Positions 25,224 through 34,779 are shown, counted from the first letter of the stretch. The stretch: 64,000 nucleotides of DNA from JANQEU01 sp965242805 (GCA_965242805.1 CBDETD010000002.1:744001-808000); one strand, 5' to 3'. Numbers and translations: made by a program. Notes: generated by a model not told the origin, from the letters alone.

Positions 25224-26351
25224 TCAAACTTGTGTTTGTGCAAGTATGGATTTAATCTGTTCCAATTCGTCCGGAGTATTTACATTTTTCAACTGATCCG
25301 GATTTTTGCATTTTATCATATTGATATCACTATTGATCAATACTTTTCTTGGACAACTATATCCAAGACTTAAAAAATGCAATAACCTCGGATAGGCCCT
25401 GGGCTCCCAGAGTGTGATCAGTGGCTCCGGAAAATCTGTCTCCGGATTGTAATAACATGTGGCAATCTTACTTATATCCCTGTTTGAAATTAAATCCTGA
25501 ATGAGGTCGTTATCCACCAACGGAATGTCACATGCAAGGGAGATCCATGCACTGTTTGGGTCGTATCTAAATGCCGAAAGCAAGCCTCCAAATGGTCCTA
25601 GGTCTAAAAAACTATCTTGAATCACCTTATGATCGGTCTCTACATTGCTTTCAGGTGCCAGGGAAATAAAAGTACTTTCGGTATGTTCGGATAAAATATC
25701 TGCCAGGTATTCTCTTTGAGGTTTCCCATGGTAGTCTATATCCCCTTTATCGTACCCCATCCGTGTACTTTTTCCTCCAGCAAAAACTAACCCGTTGATC
25801 CCCGGAACAATTATATCTTTCTTGATGACACCAATGATGCCTTCTATATCGTCTATTTTAAATACAGGGATATTGTCAATCTGAGGAATATGATCTTTTA
25901 GGAAGTCATAAACCTGATCATTGTCCCCATCCAAGACGAACATTCGGACATCTGTTAGTCTATCCAGTTTACGAGAAAGGCTATCCTTCTTCTTTTCATT
26001 GATTATTACAATCTGTTTTTCGGATGAGAAGTGATTTCCATTTACGATTACTACGTCTTCCTCGTTAAAATATGACCGGTATTGATAAGTTATGTCCCCC
26101 TTTTGGAAAGAGAATTGGTGGTGGGATATCTTATCTACATAAACATTGTTGTAAGAAGGTTTCTCCGACTCTTGGTGATCAGCATCTGCAAACCCGATTG
26201 TAAACTCCTCCTGAAGCTTATTTGCGATTGCCTGAGATAGATTCTTGATGACACCACAAGGAGCTCCTATGATGGAAAATTCATTCCTTCCAAATTTGCC
26301 TCCGAGTGGTTTCTCTACGTGTGCATGCTTTTTATGCTCTTTCAAAGTCAC
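25224..26351 (-). CDS. mobA: Molybdenum cofactor guanylyltransferase with N-terminal extension
   Basis: A 375-residue protein. The C-terminal half (about 180-370) is MobA-like: LVFAGGKSTRMGYDKG is the nucleotidyltransferase loop, and LGPFGGLLSAF and SLACDIPLV are present. It attaches GMP to molybdopterin. The N-terminal half resembles the MobB partner in position but its expected P-loop region, IIGAPCGVIKN, lacks the GK(S/T), so it is degenerate or another domain. The start overlaps the end of moaC by 20 bases. A role making the dinucleotide for the molybdenum hydroxylase genes at 53-56 kb is inferred. Confidence 0.75.
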   Translation of the reverse strand: MTLKEHKKHAHVEKPLGGKFGRNEFSIIGAPCGVIKNLSQAIANKLQEEFTIGFADADHQESEKPSYNNVYVDKISHHQFSFQKGDITYQYRSYFNEEDVVIVNGNHFSSEKQIVIINEKKKDSLSRKLDRLTDVRMFVLDGDNDQVYDFLKDHIPQIDNIPVFKIDDIEGIIGVIKKDIIVPGINGLVFAGGKSTRMGYDKGDIDYHGKPQREYLADILSEHTESTFISLAPESNVETDHKVIQDSFLDLGPFGGLLSAFRYDPNSAWISLACDIPLVDNDLIQDLISNRDISKIATCYYNPETDFPEPLITLWEPRAYPRLLHFLSLGYSCPRKVLINSDINMIKCKNPDQLKNVNTPDELEQIKSILAQTQV

Positions 26352-26811
26352 TTTTACCTCCTGTTTTCTTCAATAATTTGGTTTCCTTAATTACGATTTC
26401 ATGCGAGAATCCCTTGCACATATCATAAACTGTCAGGGCAGCTATACTGGCTCCCGTCAATGCTTCCATTTCCACTCCTGTTTTCGACATTACTCTGGCT
26501 TCACATTTTATGACAACTTCCTTTTGATCGTCAATGGCGATCTCAACCGTGCATTTATCCAAACCAAGGGGATGGCATAGGGGGATTAACTCACTTGTTT
26601 TCTTTGCAGCCATTACTCCAGCGATGATCGCTGTCTGAAATACCGGCCCCTTTTTCGTATGAATGTCATCATTTTCCAGTTTCTCAATTATTTCTACTGG
26701 AAGTATAACTCTGGACTCGGCGATGGCAGTCCTCTCTGTTACTTTCTTGACAGAAACATCAACCATTGTCGGCTGACCTTCCTTTGTCAGATGAGAAAAA
26801 GATTTATCCAT
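26332..26811 (-). CDS. moaC: Cyclic pyranopterin monophosphate synthase MoaC
   Basis: A 159-residue MoaC. Characteristic segments include LCHPLGLDKCTVE, MEALTGASIAALTVYDMCKG and KSGG-like ending. It converts the 8-cyclo-GTP intermediate into cyclic pyranopterin in molybdenum cofactor synthesis. The length matches the family. It is divergent from the MoeZ-type gene (59 bases) and overlaps the mobA gene. moaA, moaE, moaD and moeA are not in the window. Confidence 0.93.
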   Translation of the reverse strand: MDKSFSHLTKEGQPTMVDVSVKKVTERTAIAESRVILPVEIIEKLENDDIHTKKGPVFQTAIIAGVMAAKKTSELIPLCHPLGLDKCTVEIAIDDQKEVVIKCEARVMSKTGVEMEALTGASIAALTVYDMCKGFSHEIVIKETKLLKKTGGKSDFERA

Positions 26812-26870
26812 TAATACAAAATTCGTATTTATTCTGAACTTGCGAAATGCGAAACTGTTTTCTTTAGATA

Positions 26871-27995
26871 ATGCTCAACAAAGAAGAAAGTGTAAGATAC
26901 AGTCGACATTTGAACTTGCCTGAATTTGGAGAGGAAACTCAAGTCAAGTTAAAAGATTCCAAAGTACTCGTAGTAGGTACCGGGGGATTGGGTGCTCCTT
27001 TATTGCAATACCTTACTGCTGCCGGAGTGGGAACAATAGGTGTTGTAGACTACGACGTGGTAGACATAAGTAATCTTCAAAGACAGGTATTATTTAGTAC
27101 CAAAGACGTAGGCAGGTCAAAAACTGAAGTGGCGATCAGGAAATTACAGACTTTGAATCCCCATGTCGAATTCAAGGAACATCACATTAAACTTGATTCT
27201 TCCAATGCACTGGAAATTTTTAGATCTTATGACGTTGTTGCGGACGGAACAGATAACTTCCCCACCCGCTACCTGGTGAATGACGCTTGTGTCCTGACGG
27301 ATCGACCAAACGTTTATGCATCAATCTTTCAGTTCGAGGGACAGGTGAGCGTATTCAATCACTTGGACAAACCCGGAGAACGAGGTCCAAATTATCGCGA
27401 CCTTTTTCCGACCCCTCCTCCACCTGGCATGGTGCCTAGTTGTGCTGAGGGAGGTGTTTTAGGTGTTCTGCCTGGAATTGTAGGAAGTATGCAAGCTACA
27501 GAGGTCATAAAGATCATCACTGGAATCGGAACACCACTATCAGGTACTCTGCTGGTATTCGATGCATTGAACTTCACCCAACGCAAGTTGAACGTAGTCA
27601 AAGATCCTTCAAATCCCCTTACTGGCAAGAATAAAACAATTGACTCCTTAATCGACTACGATGAGTTCTGTGGGTTAAAAAGTGAAGATGATAAAAGCAT
27701 TGGTGTCCATGAACTTAAGGCTTTAATTGATGATGGGTCCGATTTTCAACTGATCGATGTCCGCGAACCATATGAATATGAAGAACACAATCTCGGGGGA
27801 GTATTAATTCCCTTGAAATCTCTCGATAATAAGATTAGCGAGATCGAAAGGCAAAAAAAGGTGGTAATTCACTGCAAAACGGGAGTAAGAAGCCTACAGG
27901 CAGTAAGGTCACTTCAAAAAGAACATGGATTTGAGAATCTTTACAACCTGGAAGGAGGTATTCAGGAATGGATACATCGGTTTGGAATAGACTGA
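26871..27995 (+). CDS. MoeB/ThiF-type adenylyltransferase with rhodanese domain
   Basis: A 374-residue MoeZ-type protein. The N-terminal two thirds is an E1-like adenylyltransferase with GTGGLGAP (ATP site) and VPSCAEGG. The C-terminal rhodanese domain has the CKTGVRS active loop. Such proteins activate and sulfurate the C-terminus of MoaD-like carriers for molybdopterin (or ThiS for thiamine). Its place beside moaC and mobA favours the cofactor pathway. I do not see the paired CxxC zinc cysteines of MoeB. Confidence 0.87.
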   Translation: MLNKEESVRYSRHLNLPEFGEETQVKLKDSKVLVVGTGGLGAPLLQYLTAAGVGTIGVVDYDVVDISNLQRQVLFSTKDVGRSKTEVAIRKLQTLNPHVEFKEHHIKLDSSNALEIFRSYDVVADGTDNFPTRYLVNDACVLTDRPNVYASIFQFEGQVSVFNHLDKPGERGPNYRDLFPTPPPPGMVPSCAEGGVLGVLPGIVGSMQATEVIKIITGIGTPLSGTLLVFDALNFTQRKLNVVKDPSNPLTGKNKTIDSLIDYDEFCGLKSEDDKSIGVHELKALIDDGSDFQLIDVREPYEYEEHNLGGVLIPLKSLDNKISEIERQKKVVIHCKTGVRSLQAVRSLQKEHGFENLYNLEGGIQEWIHRFGID

Positions 27996-28098
27996 AAAAC
28001 TGCTAAGAGATCGATCCATAATTAAAGATCCGTAAATCAACTTCCTTGAACCAACCTCAAAGCAGCAAAAGGTTATTTCCCTGCCATCAAATGGTTAA

Positions 28099-28548
28099 TC
28101 AGTGAAATAATTTGGCGAGTAGAGTTTTCAGCCTGTTTTCTCTTTTTTCAGGAGCATTGATCATCACATCCGATACAAAATCCAATGCCACTTTCCATGA
28201 TTTACCAATGTCCTCCTTGTAGTCCTCACCCATTTTGTCTTTGATGGTATCAATGAGACAATCTCTCACCACCGGATAATATCCGGGATCAATTTTCAGT
28301 TTATTATGAAATCTCCCCAGATCCTCTATCGATCCCTTGATCTCTTCAATTCTATCTATGTTGGACACTACGAACCCCACCGTGTAGGCCAGTTTCTCAG
28401 ATTGCTTTGACATATCATCCGGAAAGAGTTTTCTGGCCTGGGGAGCTTCCTTGAACAGTTTATCATAGAAAACCATCATGTTTTCTCCATTTTCATCAGC
28501 AACATACTCCCATGAGGATCTGATGTCTTTGATCATAGCTTCGGTCAT
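28099..28548 (-). CDS. Single-domain globin
   Basis: About 149 residues from ATG 28548. It has the family's DLGRFHNKLKIDP segment with the proximal histidine and a distal-side Phe/Gln pattern (FPDDMSKQSEKLA). It resembles the globin part of flavohaemoglobins but has no reductase domain. Likely roles are nitric oxide or oxygen handling. The start is fixed by an ATGA overlap with the upstream gene, and the longer frame to 28641 is rejected for that reason. Confidence 0.85.
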   Translation of the reverse strand: MTEAMIKDIRSSWEYVADENGENMMVFYDKLFKEAPQARKLFPDDMSKQSEKLAYTVGFVVSNIDRIEEIKGSIEDLGRFHNKLKIDPGYYPVVRDCLIDTIKDKMGEDYKEDIGKSWKVALDFVSDVMINAPEKRENRLKTLLAKLFH

Positions 28549-28895
28549 ACGCTTAGTATTTTTATTAATTTGTCTAACTGTGATTTTATCTTCGAGCGGG
28601 TCTTGGAGAATGCAAAAAAATCTATTGATACAAGATCCCAATAATCTATATTCAACTCCGTATTTTCATCTACCAATTCCTGAGGCAATTTCAGTTTATA
28701 CATATCATACAGATAGTGCTGAATGATCTTCAGCTCAACTTCATACCATGTCGTTCTTTTAGTGACATGTGTAATCGAAAATCTTGGATTAGATTCCAGC
28801 AACTCCGGTAAGGACCTGGTTGCGACCATAGTCCAGCCAAACGTCGAGATCTTAGAAATTATCCAATTCTTTATCGGCAATGCTCTGAACTTCAC
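28545..28895 (-). CDS. Unknown protein coupled to globin gene
   Basis: A 116-residue protein with no family I recognise. It has no TM helix or signal peptide; the sequence has aromatic and charged segments and ends with a basic helix (about 90-116). The start is assigned to GTG at 28895 but TTG codons further in are possible. Its TGA overlaps the globin ATG (ATGA), so the two are cotranslated and may work together, for example as regulator or partner of the globin. Confidence 0.5.
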   Translation of the reverse strand: MKFRALPIKNWIISKISTFGWTMVATRSLPELLESNPRFSITHVTKRTTWYEVELKIIQHYLYDMYKLKLPQELVDENTELNIDYWDLVSIDFFAFSKTRSKIKSQLDKLIKILSV

Positions 28896-29251
28896 CTCGT
28901 TTTAAATCCATTCTTGTATTACAAATACCAGATTGGTGACAGGTCCGTGGAATTCAAGAATCAAGAAGGTGGAGCAGGTGTACGAAAAATAAAATAGTGA
29001 GTATACATATAGCTGTTATTCTTTTAAATACTGGATTTCCCTATTCAATAATAGTGATAAGAGGAAATATCAGGTCGGGAATACCATTGAGATACAACTT
29101 GAGAATGTAAATCAATTATCTAGTGTTAAAGAATTAATATGTAATCAACTGACTATTAAGGATATAAGCTTAATTAAACCATGGATTATCCAGGTCTATG
29201 TAAATTCTCACCGACGAAAAATGATCTTAAAGTCAATAGTTATTTTCTTGA
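28896..29251. other. Intergenic region with start-less open frame
   Basis: 356 AT-rich bases. On the plus strand a frame from about 28997 remains open for over 110 codons into the caspase gene, but has no good start codon before 29219. It could be a decayed gene or chance. No terminator seen by eye. Confidence 0.4.
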
Positions 29252-32200
29252 TCAGTTATTTAAGATCAAAATTGGAAAGTCGTGCCCTCTTGAGAAAGTG
29301 TAGGGGTACTGGGGTGTACCCTTATGCAGAATGCTTAGCTCAGGAACCTGATCATCCACGTAAGATTTTAGTTCATAAACGGTGATCTTACCATCTTTTG
29401 GCGCTCCATCTGCCTCTCCACTTAAGCCCTTAAGAAGTACATAAGTGAATAATCCATGGCCAAGATCTTTAAACTCTGTTGCGAATTGATCTGAACCCGC
29501 TGCAGCCATGACATGCACGCCACTTGCTCTCGAAAGTTGGGCAATGGCCTTCTCCTCCTTGGCTCCCCTTGCTGCTAAAAGTTCGACAGAACTCCCTGAT
29601 TGACATGCATCCATAATGACCAATTGTTTTAGAGCTTTGATCTCCCTCAAAGCCATTTGTAGTTCATTCGCGTTGATCCCGATCTGCTGAATTTTACTGT
29701 TGTCATATAACCTGACGGCATCTGTTGCAACAAAGTAGAAATCACCGTCAACCACAGATCCATGACCCGCAAAATAGAAGATGAAAACATCGTTTGATGA
29801 AATACTGGTTTTGATAGATTGGATTTTCTGAAGAATCCCATTCTTAGTTGCCTCTTCATCAACAATCTGATGAACAACTATGTCAGAGAAAATCACCCCT
29901 CCCTGTTCTTTTATTTGATCTGAAAATCCTAATGCATCCGGTTTTGCATAAGATAAATTCAACTTGGGATTTTGATATTTATTAATTCCCACTGCCAGTA
30001 CATGGCAGGTACTACCCGGGGATTGTGAGTCTGAAAACACTGTGGTCGTTGCAGGAATGGATTGAAGACCACCATTTGAAAAAGCGATTGCTTTGAATTC
30101 ATTAATACCCGCCACCATTGGTACATCAATCTCATAGATCACTTCAGTTTCTGATTCCTTTATCTTTTTGCTTATGAATTCATCAAAACCAATGTTCTTT
30201 CCATTCAAAAACAAAGAGACATTTTCGATCCCTCCCCCCTGGTTAGTTGCTTTCATGTACAAATTGGCAACATCCTTTCGCTCCGAATCGTAAGATGACA
30301 ACTTTAAGGATGGAGGTGGAGAACTACCAATAGCCTCCCCAATAGATCCAAAGGTGGACCGGTTCTGTGATAACAGTGATTCGACAAGGTCTGGTCTGTA
30401 GAATTCATTGATGAATTGCTCAGGAGAATAAATATTGGTACCATCAACAAATTGGATGTACTTTATGGCGACATCAGTAGCATCAAAATAACCTTTTGGG
30501 GATTTTACCATCCAATCTTTCGAACCAACCTGAATGTGATCGTATAGGACTTCTTCCGTATTCAAATCCCACACTTTAGTAATTCCATCAACATCATGTG
30601 ATACAATGAACTGATTATTTACAAACACACCATTAATTTCCGCCTGATGACCTTCCAGCAGCTGTTTCCTATTCCAATTCCGATCCAGTTTGTTGATTTT
30701 TCTATTTGCACCCCCAAAATAGATATTTCCATCAGGATCCGTGTCCATGTCAAAAACCGGTGCGGAGGTTTTGATCCTTTGATCAATCAAACCGGATCGG
30801 AAATCCCATTTTATGACCTGACCATCCCAACCAGAGGTTACGAAATAATTATCCTTTGAAAAAATGTCCGTGACGTTATCCGTATGCCCGACAAAATCGC
30901 GAACATATTCCATCGTCTCCACCTCAAGTAACTTCAGTGTCTTATCCAAAAGTCCGACAATGACATATGCATCATTGGCGCTGAAGGCCGTTTGGTAGGC
31001 GCTGACCGATTCATGATACTTGTACTTGTACCTCTCCCATGATTCCGTATCCCAAATGGCTATAACTCCATCCCAGCTCGTGCTTACCAGTTTGGTCCCA
31101 TCATTACTTAAATCCAGATCAAACACAGGTTGACGATGGGCTTTGATGGTTTTAATGGCTTTTCCTGTACTTCTTTCCCAAACAATGATCTTTCCATCAC
31201 CTCCTCCTGTGGCAATCAATTCCGCATTGATGGTTTCAAAAGCAGTGATTCCTTTATCATGTCCAATGTATTCCATGACAATGGATCCCTTCTGTAAATT
31301 CCAGGCTCTTGCTTTCGTACCTGTCTTGCCCACAAATAATGTGGCACCGTCTAGCAACTGTGAAGAATTGTACTTTATGTATTTGGCAATATAGTGTTCC
31401 CAATAACTGCCCAGGTCATAATCAAGTCCCGAATCATTTTGATTTTGAATTCCAGTGTACTTTTTGAGTTCATTTCCTTCAAAATCATAAAGTATGGCCT
31501 CATTGTCCACCGCCAAAAGCACTGATTTCTCAATTGGGTGAAAAACAGCGTCGTTAATTTGGCCGGCGGTGGACCAGGAATATTTCAAAAAATCATTTTC
31601 ATAAATGAATAATGAGTCCTCCGTTGCGGCCAAAAAGTAGCTGCCCTGCTTATGGAATTCTACAGCCATAATATCATCCAGTTGGTTGTCGGATTGGAAA
31701 ATTGCTGAACCATCCTTCAGCGTATAAAGGGTTAATTTATCATTATTTGATAGACGTAATAGTTTGGAGCCATCCGGGCTGAAAGCAGACAATGTCCCAC
31801 AACCACCGCACCAGCCCTCCTCCTTTTTAAATTCAAATACCTGTTCCCAGGTCCGTGAATCATAGATCCTGGTAGTCCTGTTATCTTCACCCACAGCAAG
31901 GAATTGTCCATCCGGACTAAACCTCACATTAACTCCATAACCCACCCCTTTGTCCGGATTAGATTTAAGGGTCTTAAGGGTGTCTCCAGAGTCAAGGTGG
32001 TAAATAAATACTCTGTTTTCATAGCTCCCTATGGCTACAATCGGTTCATTGGGATGTGTGCTTACTGAAGTCACAAAACCTTCAAACTCTTTACTTTGCC
32101 AAAGTACTTCTCCTGAAGTCAATTCCCAGGCTTTGGCTGTTTTATCGGCGCTGCTGGAGAAAATGGTACCATGATCTGAGAAATCCAGATCATTGATAGT

Positions 32201-32425
32201 GTGTTGATGACCCACGAAATTCCTCATCTCTCCTCCGGTTGAGGTATCCCAAAGTTTTATGGTTTTATCCCTGCTCCCCGTTAAAATAAACTTGCCTCCT
32301 GACAGAAATTTGATGGTCTTGACTACTTCGCCATGACCTTTCTGCAAAACCGCCTCAACCTGGGAAAATGAACTAAAAAACGATAAGGCCAAGAATAGGG
32401 TTAGTACAGTCTTTAACCTTACCAT
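29252..32425 (-). CDS. Exported WD40-repeat caspase-like (C14) protease
   Basis: About 1057 residues from ATG 32425 (GTG at 32431 also possible). An N-terminal signal peptide is followed by many WD40 repeats (about 25-600), an all-beta linker, and a C-terminal caspase-like domain (about 805-1050). The catalytic His sits in YFAGHG and the catalytic Cys in DACQSGS, both intact. WD40-caspase fusions exist in several bacteria and in metacaspase-type proteins. The signal peptide implies the mature part is periplasmic or at the surface, which is unusual for this fold. It sits 12 bases from the FecR-like gene upstream and is probably in one operon with it. Substrate unknown. Confidence 0.85.
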   Translation of the reverse strand: MVRLKTVLTLFLALSFFSSFSQVEAVLQKGHGEVVKTIKFLSGGKFILTGSRDKTIKLWDTSTGGEMRNFVGHQHTINDLDFSDHGTIFSSSADKTAKAWELTSGEVLWQSKEFEGFVTSVSTHPNEPIVAIGSYENRVFIYHLDSGDTLKTLKSNPDKGVGYGVNVRFSPDGQFLAVGEDNRTTRIYDSRTWEQVFEFKKEEGWCGGCGTLSAFSPDGSKLLRLSNNDKLTLYTLKDGSAIFQSDNQLDDIMAVEFHKQGSYFLAATEDSLFIYENDFLKYSWSTAGQINDAVFHPIEKSVLLAVDNEAILYDFEGNELKKYTGIQNQNDSGLDYDLGSYWEHYIAKYIKYNSSQLLDGATLFVGKTGTKARAWNLQKGSIVMEYIGHDKGITAFETINAELIATGGGDGKIIVWERSTGKAIKTIKAHRQPVFDLDLSNDGTKLVSTSWDGVIAIWDTESWERYKYKYHESVSAYQTAFSANDAYVIVGLLDKTLKLLEVETMEYVRDFVGHTDNVTDIFSKDNYFVTSGWDGQVIKWDFRSGLIDQRIKTSAPVFDMDTDPDGNIYFGGANRKINKLDRNWNRKQLLEGHQAEINGVFVNNQFIVSHDVDGITKVWDLNTEEVLYDHIQVGSKDWMVKSPKGYFDATDVAIKYIQFVDGTNIYSPEQFINEFYRPDLVESLLSQNRSTFGSIGEAIGSSPPPSLKLSSYDSERKDVANLYMKATNQGGGIENVSLFLNGKNIGFDEFISKKIKESETEVIYEIDVPMVAGINEFKAIAFSNGGLQSIPATTTVFSDSQSPGSTCHVLAVGINKYQNPKLNLSYAKPDALGFSDQIKEQGGVIFSDIVVHQIVDEEATKNGILQKIQSIKTSISSNDVFIFYFAGHGSVVDGDFYFVATDAVRLYDNSKIQQIGINANELQMALREIKALKQLVIMDACQSGSSVELLAARGAKEEKAIAQLSRASGVHVMAAAGSDQFATEFKDLGHGLFTYVLLKGLSGEADGAPKDGKITVYELKSYVDDQVPELSILHKGTPQYPYTFSRGHDFPILILNN

Positions 32426-32437
32426 AAACACGGATTA

Positions 32438-33313
32438 TTATTCCAGACCGTACCTGATCCTGAAATCTTTGTAGTATTCTTCTATCTCCTCATAGTCAGA
32501 GAATTTAACCCTTGCCTGCTCATACCACATCATTGCGTCAAGTACTAGGTCGTTTTTCTCGTAAAATGTGGTCATGATCAATAATTCCAGTGGGGAATTC
32601 AAGTCAATCTCGGAAGACAAAGCTTCAATGTCCTCAATCAATTGCGGTCTTTCAGAACTTGAAATTTTCTTGATCTTATAATCTCCCGATTTGGTACCAT
32701 TGTCCAATACCTCCACATTTAATGCATATAGATCCACATCGTTTTCTATTTCAGAGAAATTGATCTTTGCGTAAGGATCCGAGGTCTCCTGGGAGAACAC
32801 CTCTTCACCAAATATATTTGATACCGATATCTTGAAGGTTGGAGTCGATTCGGGATTCGAGTAATTCCATCTGACCATCGCTACATCACCATACAGATCA
32901 CTAATTTCAGGAAGCATGAGCTCCACTGACTCTTCTGAAGCAACGGCACGAGTACCTTTATTCACCCTATTCCTTTCGTTCTCCGACATTCTGGCAGGTA
33001 TGTATTGATCAAATCGGCTATTTCTCTTCGCTTCAATTACTTGTTGCTGCAGTTGCTGTATGGTATACTTTCCTTCCCCTCGAAGTTGGATGATCTTCCC
33101 AGATTTATGCAGTAAACCAAGGAATCCATCAGATGAGGTAACAATTTCCCCATTTGTAATTTGGACACCGGCTTTCAGTAGTTGTTCCTTGCCATCGTTG
33201 GTCTTGATAGTATTAGATCCTTTATTTAGAAGTACCTTGAACGTGTAGTCCTGAGCTGATGTAAAAGACGTAATGCAAAACAGCAATGCACAATACAATA
33301 CCCTCATTTTCAT
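32438..33313 (-). CDS. FecR-like periplasmic domain protein
   Basis: A 291-residue protein with a signal peptide and an N-terminal beta-rich region (about 25-90; GVQITNGEIVTSSDGFLGLLHKSG pattern) that looks like the FecR fold. The rest has a beta-sandwich-like middle and a C-terminal helical part. It starts at ATG 33313 (MKMR) and ends 12 bases before the caspase ATG, so they are an operon. Likely a surface partner of the caspase-like protease; function is not known. Confidence 0.65.
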   Translation of the reverse strand: MKMRVLYCALLFCITSFTSAQDYTFKVLLNKGSNTIKTNDGKEQLLKAGVQITNGEIVTSSDGFLGLLHKSGKIIQLRGEGKYTIQQLQQQVIEAKRNSRFDQYIPARMSENERNRVNKGTRAVASEESVELMLPEISDLYGDVAMVRWNYSNPESTPTFKISVSNIFGEEVFSQETSDPYAKINFSEIENDVDLYALNVEVLDNGTKSGDYKIKKISSSERPQLIEDIEALSSEIDLNSPLELLIMTTFYEKNDLVLDAMMWYEQARVKFSDYEEIEEYYKDFRIRYGLE

Positions 33314-33389
33314 TTGACATCTAGTTGGGTTGAAATACTAAGTTAAAGTGAATCAACAAAAAAAGATCATGATTCTTGTAGAAGTGTGA

Positions 33390-34346
33390 TCAAGGAGCAC
33401 TCAGCACTCCGAACCTCCCAACGACCACGGGTACAGGTTTTGGAATTATTTCATCCTCCAACATTTCCATCAAATCAATCTCAATATTCCTACCGATAGT
33501 ATAAAGTGGAGTATCGGCAGCCCTGCCTTCAAATGGGTCTTCGGTAAGTGTTCCCGATTTTTCAAGAATAGTAAAAACAAATGAGATTGCCACTGCCATA
33601 GGAACGGTACCCCATCCCATATCCGGAACCAATGTCATTGGTAAACAAATAATGAATATCCAAAGGAAAACACGTGTGAAGTAATTGTAATAGAAGGGAA
33701 AAATCGTGTTTTTGATACGTTCTGACTTTCCTTGCTCATCGTAAAATGTCTTTAACATATTTCCCAACTCCATGTGACGGAAGTCTTCAATAATTCCACA
33801 CTCATAAGCATTCTTTAGGTCCGCCGCCTGAAAATTGATAATGTGGGTTGCTGGATTGTGCACCTTCCTGATCCTCTTTCTCTCTTCTTTTGAAAGGTAT
33901 TTTCCGACTTCATGTTCAGCATCTTTTCTCAGTTGATTTATCAAAGTATAGACCCAGGCCAAGTGACGATAGATCATTCGCTTCCTCCATTTCTTGATCT
34001 CAGATTCTTCTACCTCCCCATTTGAGAATTTTTCCGATGAATAGGAGATGACGTACATGGCAAATGTTCTGCTATTGTTGACGATCGCTCCCCACACTTT
34101 TCTGGCCTCCCACCATCTGTCGTATGCACTGTTGTTTCTGAATCCAAGAAAAATGGCAAGAGCACCACCAAGAATAGAGATGGGAAAAATTGGAATATTG
34201 GGCATCCATAGATCAAACCTGAGATGTAACTCATACAGAACACAGAAAAAAACCGCAATTCCAGTGTAAGCCATGATTGGATAGCGGTTGTGCCACATCA
34301 CCCCTCTAACCTGATGAATTATATTATTTGAAAATCGTATTAGCAT
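33390..34346 (-). CDS. Bestrophin-family ion channel
   Basis: A 318-residue membrane protein. Typical bestrophin features are the early N-terminal RYPIMAYTGIAV helix, the FRNNSAYDRWWEARKVWG motif and several TM helices with an FIICLPMTLVPD segment and GTVPMAVAISF near the pore. It is expected to form a pentameric chloride or cation channel. It is divergent from the small gene at 34445. Confidence 0.88.
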   Translation of the reverse strand: MLIRFSNNIIHQVRGVMWHNRYPIMAYTGIAVFFCVLYELHLRFDLWMPNIPIFPISILGGALAIFLGFRNNSAYDRWWEARKVWGAIVNNSRTFAMYVISYSSEKFSNGEVEESEIKKWRKRMIYRHLAWVYTLINQLRKDAEHEVGKYLSKEERKRIRKVHNPATHIINFQAADLKNAYECGIIEDFRHMELGNMLKTFYDEQGKSERIKNTIFPFYYNYFTRVFLWIFIICLPMTLVPDMGWGTVPMAVAISFVFTILEKSGTLTEDPFEGRAADTPLYTIGRNIEIDLMEMLEDEIIPKPVPVVVGRFGVLSAP

Positions 34347-34444
34347 AATTTAAAGTCCAATTTGATTAATTATTTCCGTTCAATTTCAATACAGATTTGA
34401 AAACCAAACCATAAAGTATCTTAATATGTTATTTTCGCGACCTG

Positions 34445-34690
34445 ATGATAAAGATTTTCAAGAAAAAACCAAAGGAAAAGAAACCCCCACAACTCTTTGA
34501 TCTAAATAATAATCCCATTCAAGAAGGCGATATTGTGAAGAGTTTGAGGTATGATTTGGGAAAAAGCGTAGTCATTCTTAACGGCCTGGAATACATCTAT
34601 GAATCCATTGAAACCAAGAAAAAAGTCAGTTACGTCAAGATGATCGACGCGATCACAGGTAATCAGAAGGTCCTAAAGGAAAATGGCTAG
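34445..34690 (+). CDS. Small basic protein, 81 residues
   Basis: An 81-residue Lys-rich protein (MIKIFKKKPKEKKPPQ start) with a compact beta-rich middle (EGDIVKSLRYDLGKSVVIL). I do not recognise a family; the EGDIV segment recalls KOW/SH3-type barrels but this is weak. It has no signal peptide. A conserved small hypothetical is the safest label. Confidence 0.6.
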   Translation: MIKIFKKKPKEKKPPQLFDLNNNPIQEGDIVKSLRYDLGKSVVILNGLEYIYESIETKKKVSYVKMIDAITGNQKVLKENG

Positions 34691-34779
34691 AATATCATCA
34701 ATGCCAACAGAATAATTACCAGAAAAACCTTGATAAAATATGTATGGGTTTTAGTCAAGTTCATACTTATAATACTCAT
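34687..34779 (-). CDS. Possible 30-residue membrane peptide
   Basis: A minus-strand ATG frame giving a short polar N-terminus (MSIISMNLTKTHTYF) and one hydrophobic helix (about 16-30). An AGAGGA Shine-Dalgarno-like sequence lies 4 bases upstream of the ATG, and an AGGAGG run lies about 25 bases upstream. Overlap with the 81-residue gene's stop is 4 bases. It is too short for standard calling and no family is known, so the call rests on the ribosome site and the helix. Confidence 0.35.
   Translation of the reverse strand: MSIISMNLTKTHTYFIKVFLVIILLALMIF

Noticed and set aside
28549..28641. Longer start for the globin
   Set aside because: The ATGA overlap with the upstream gene fixes the start at 28548.
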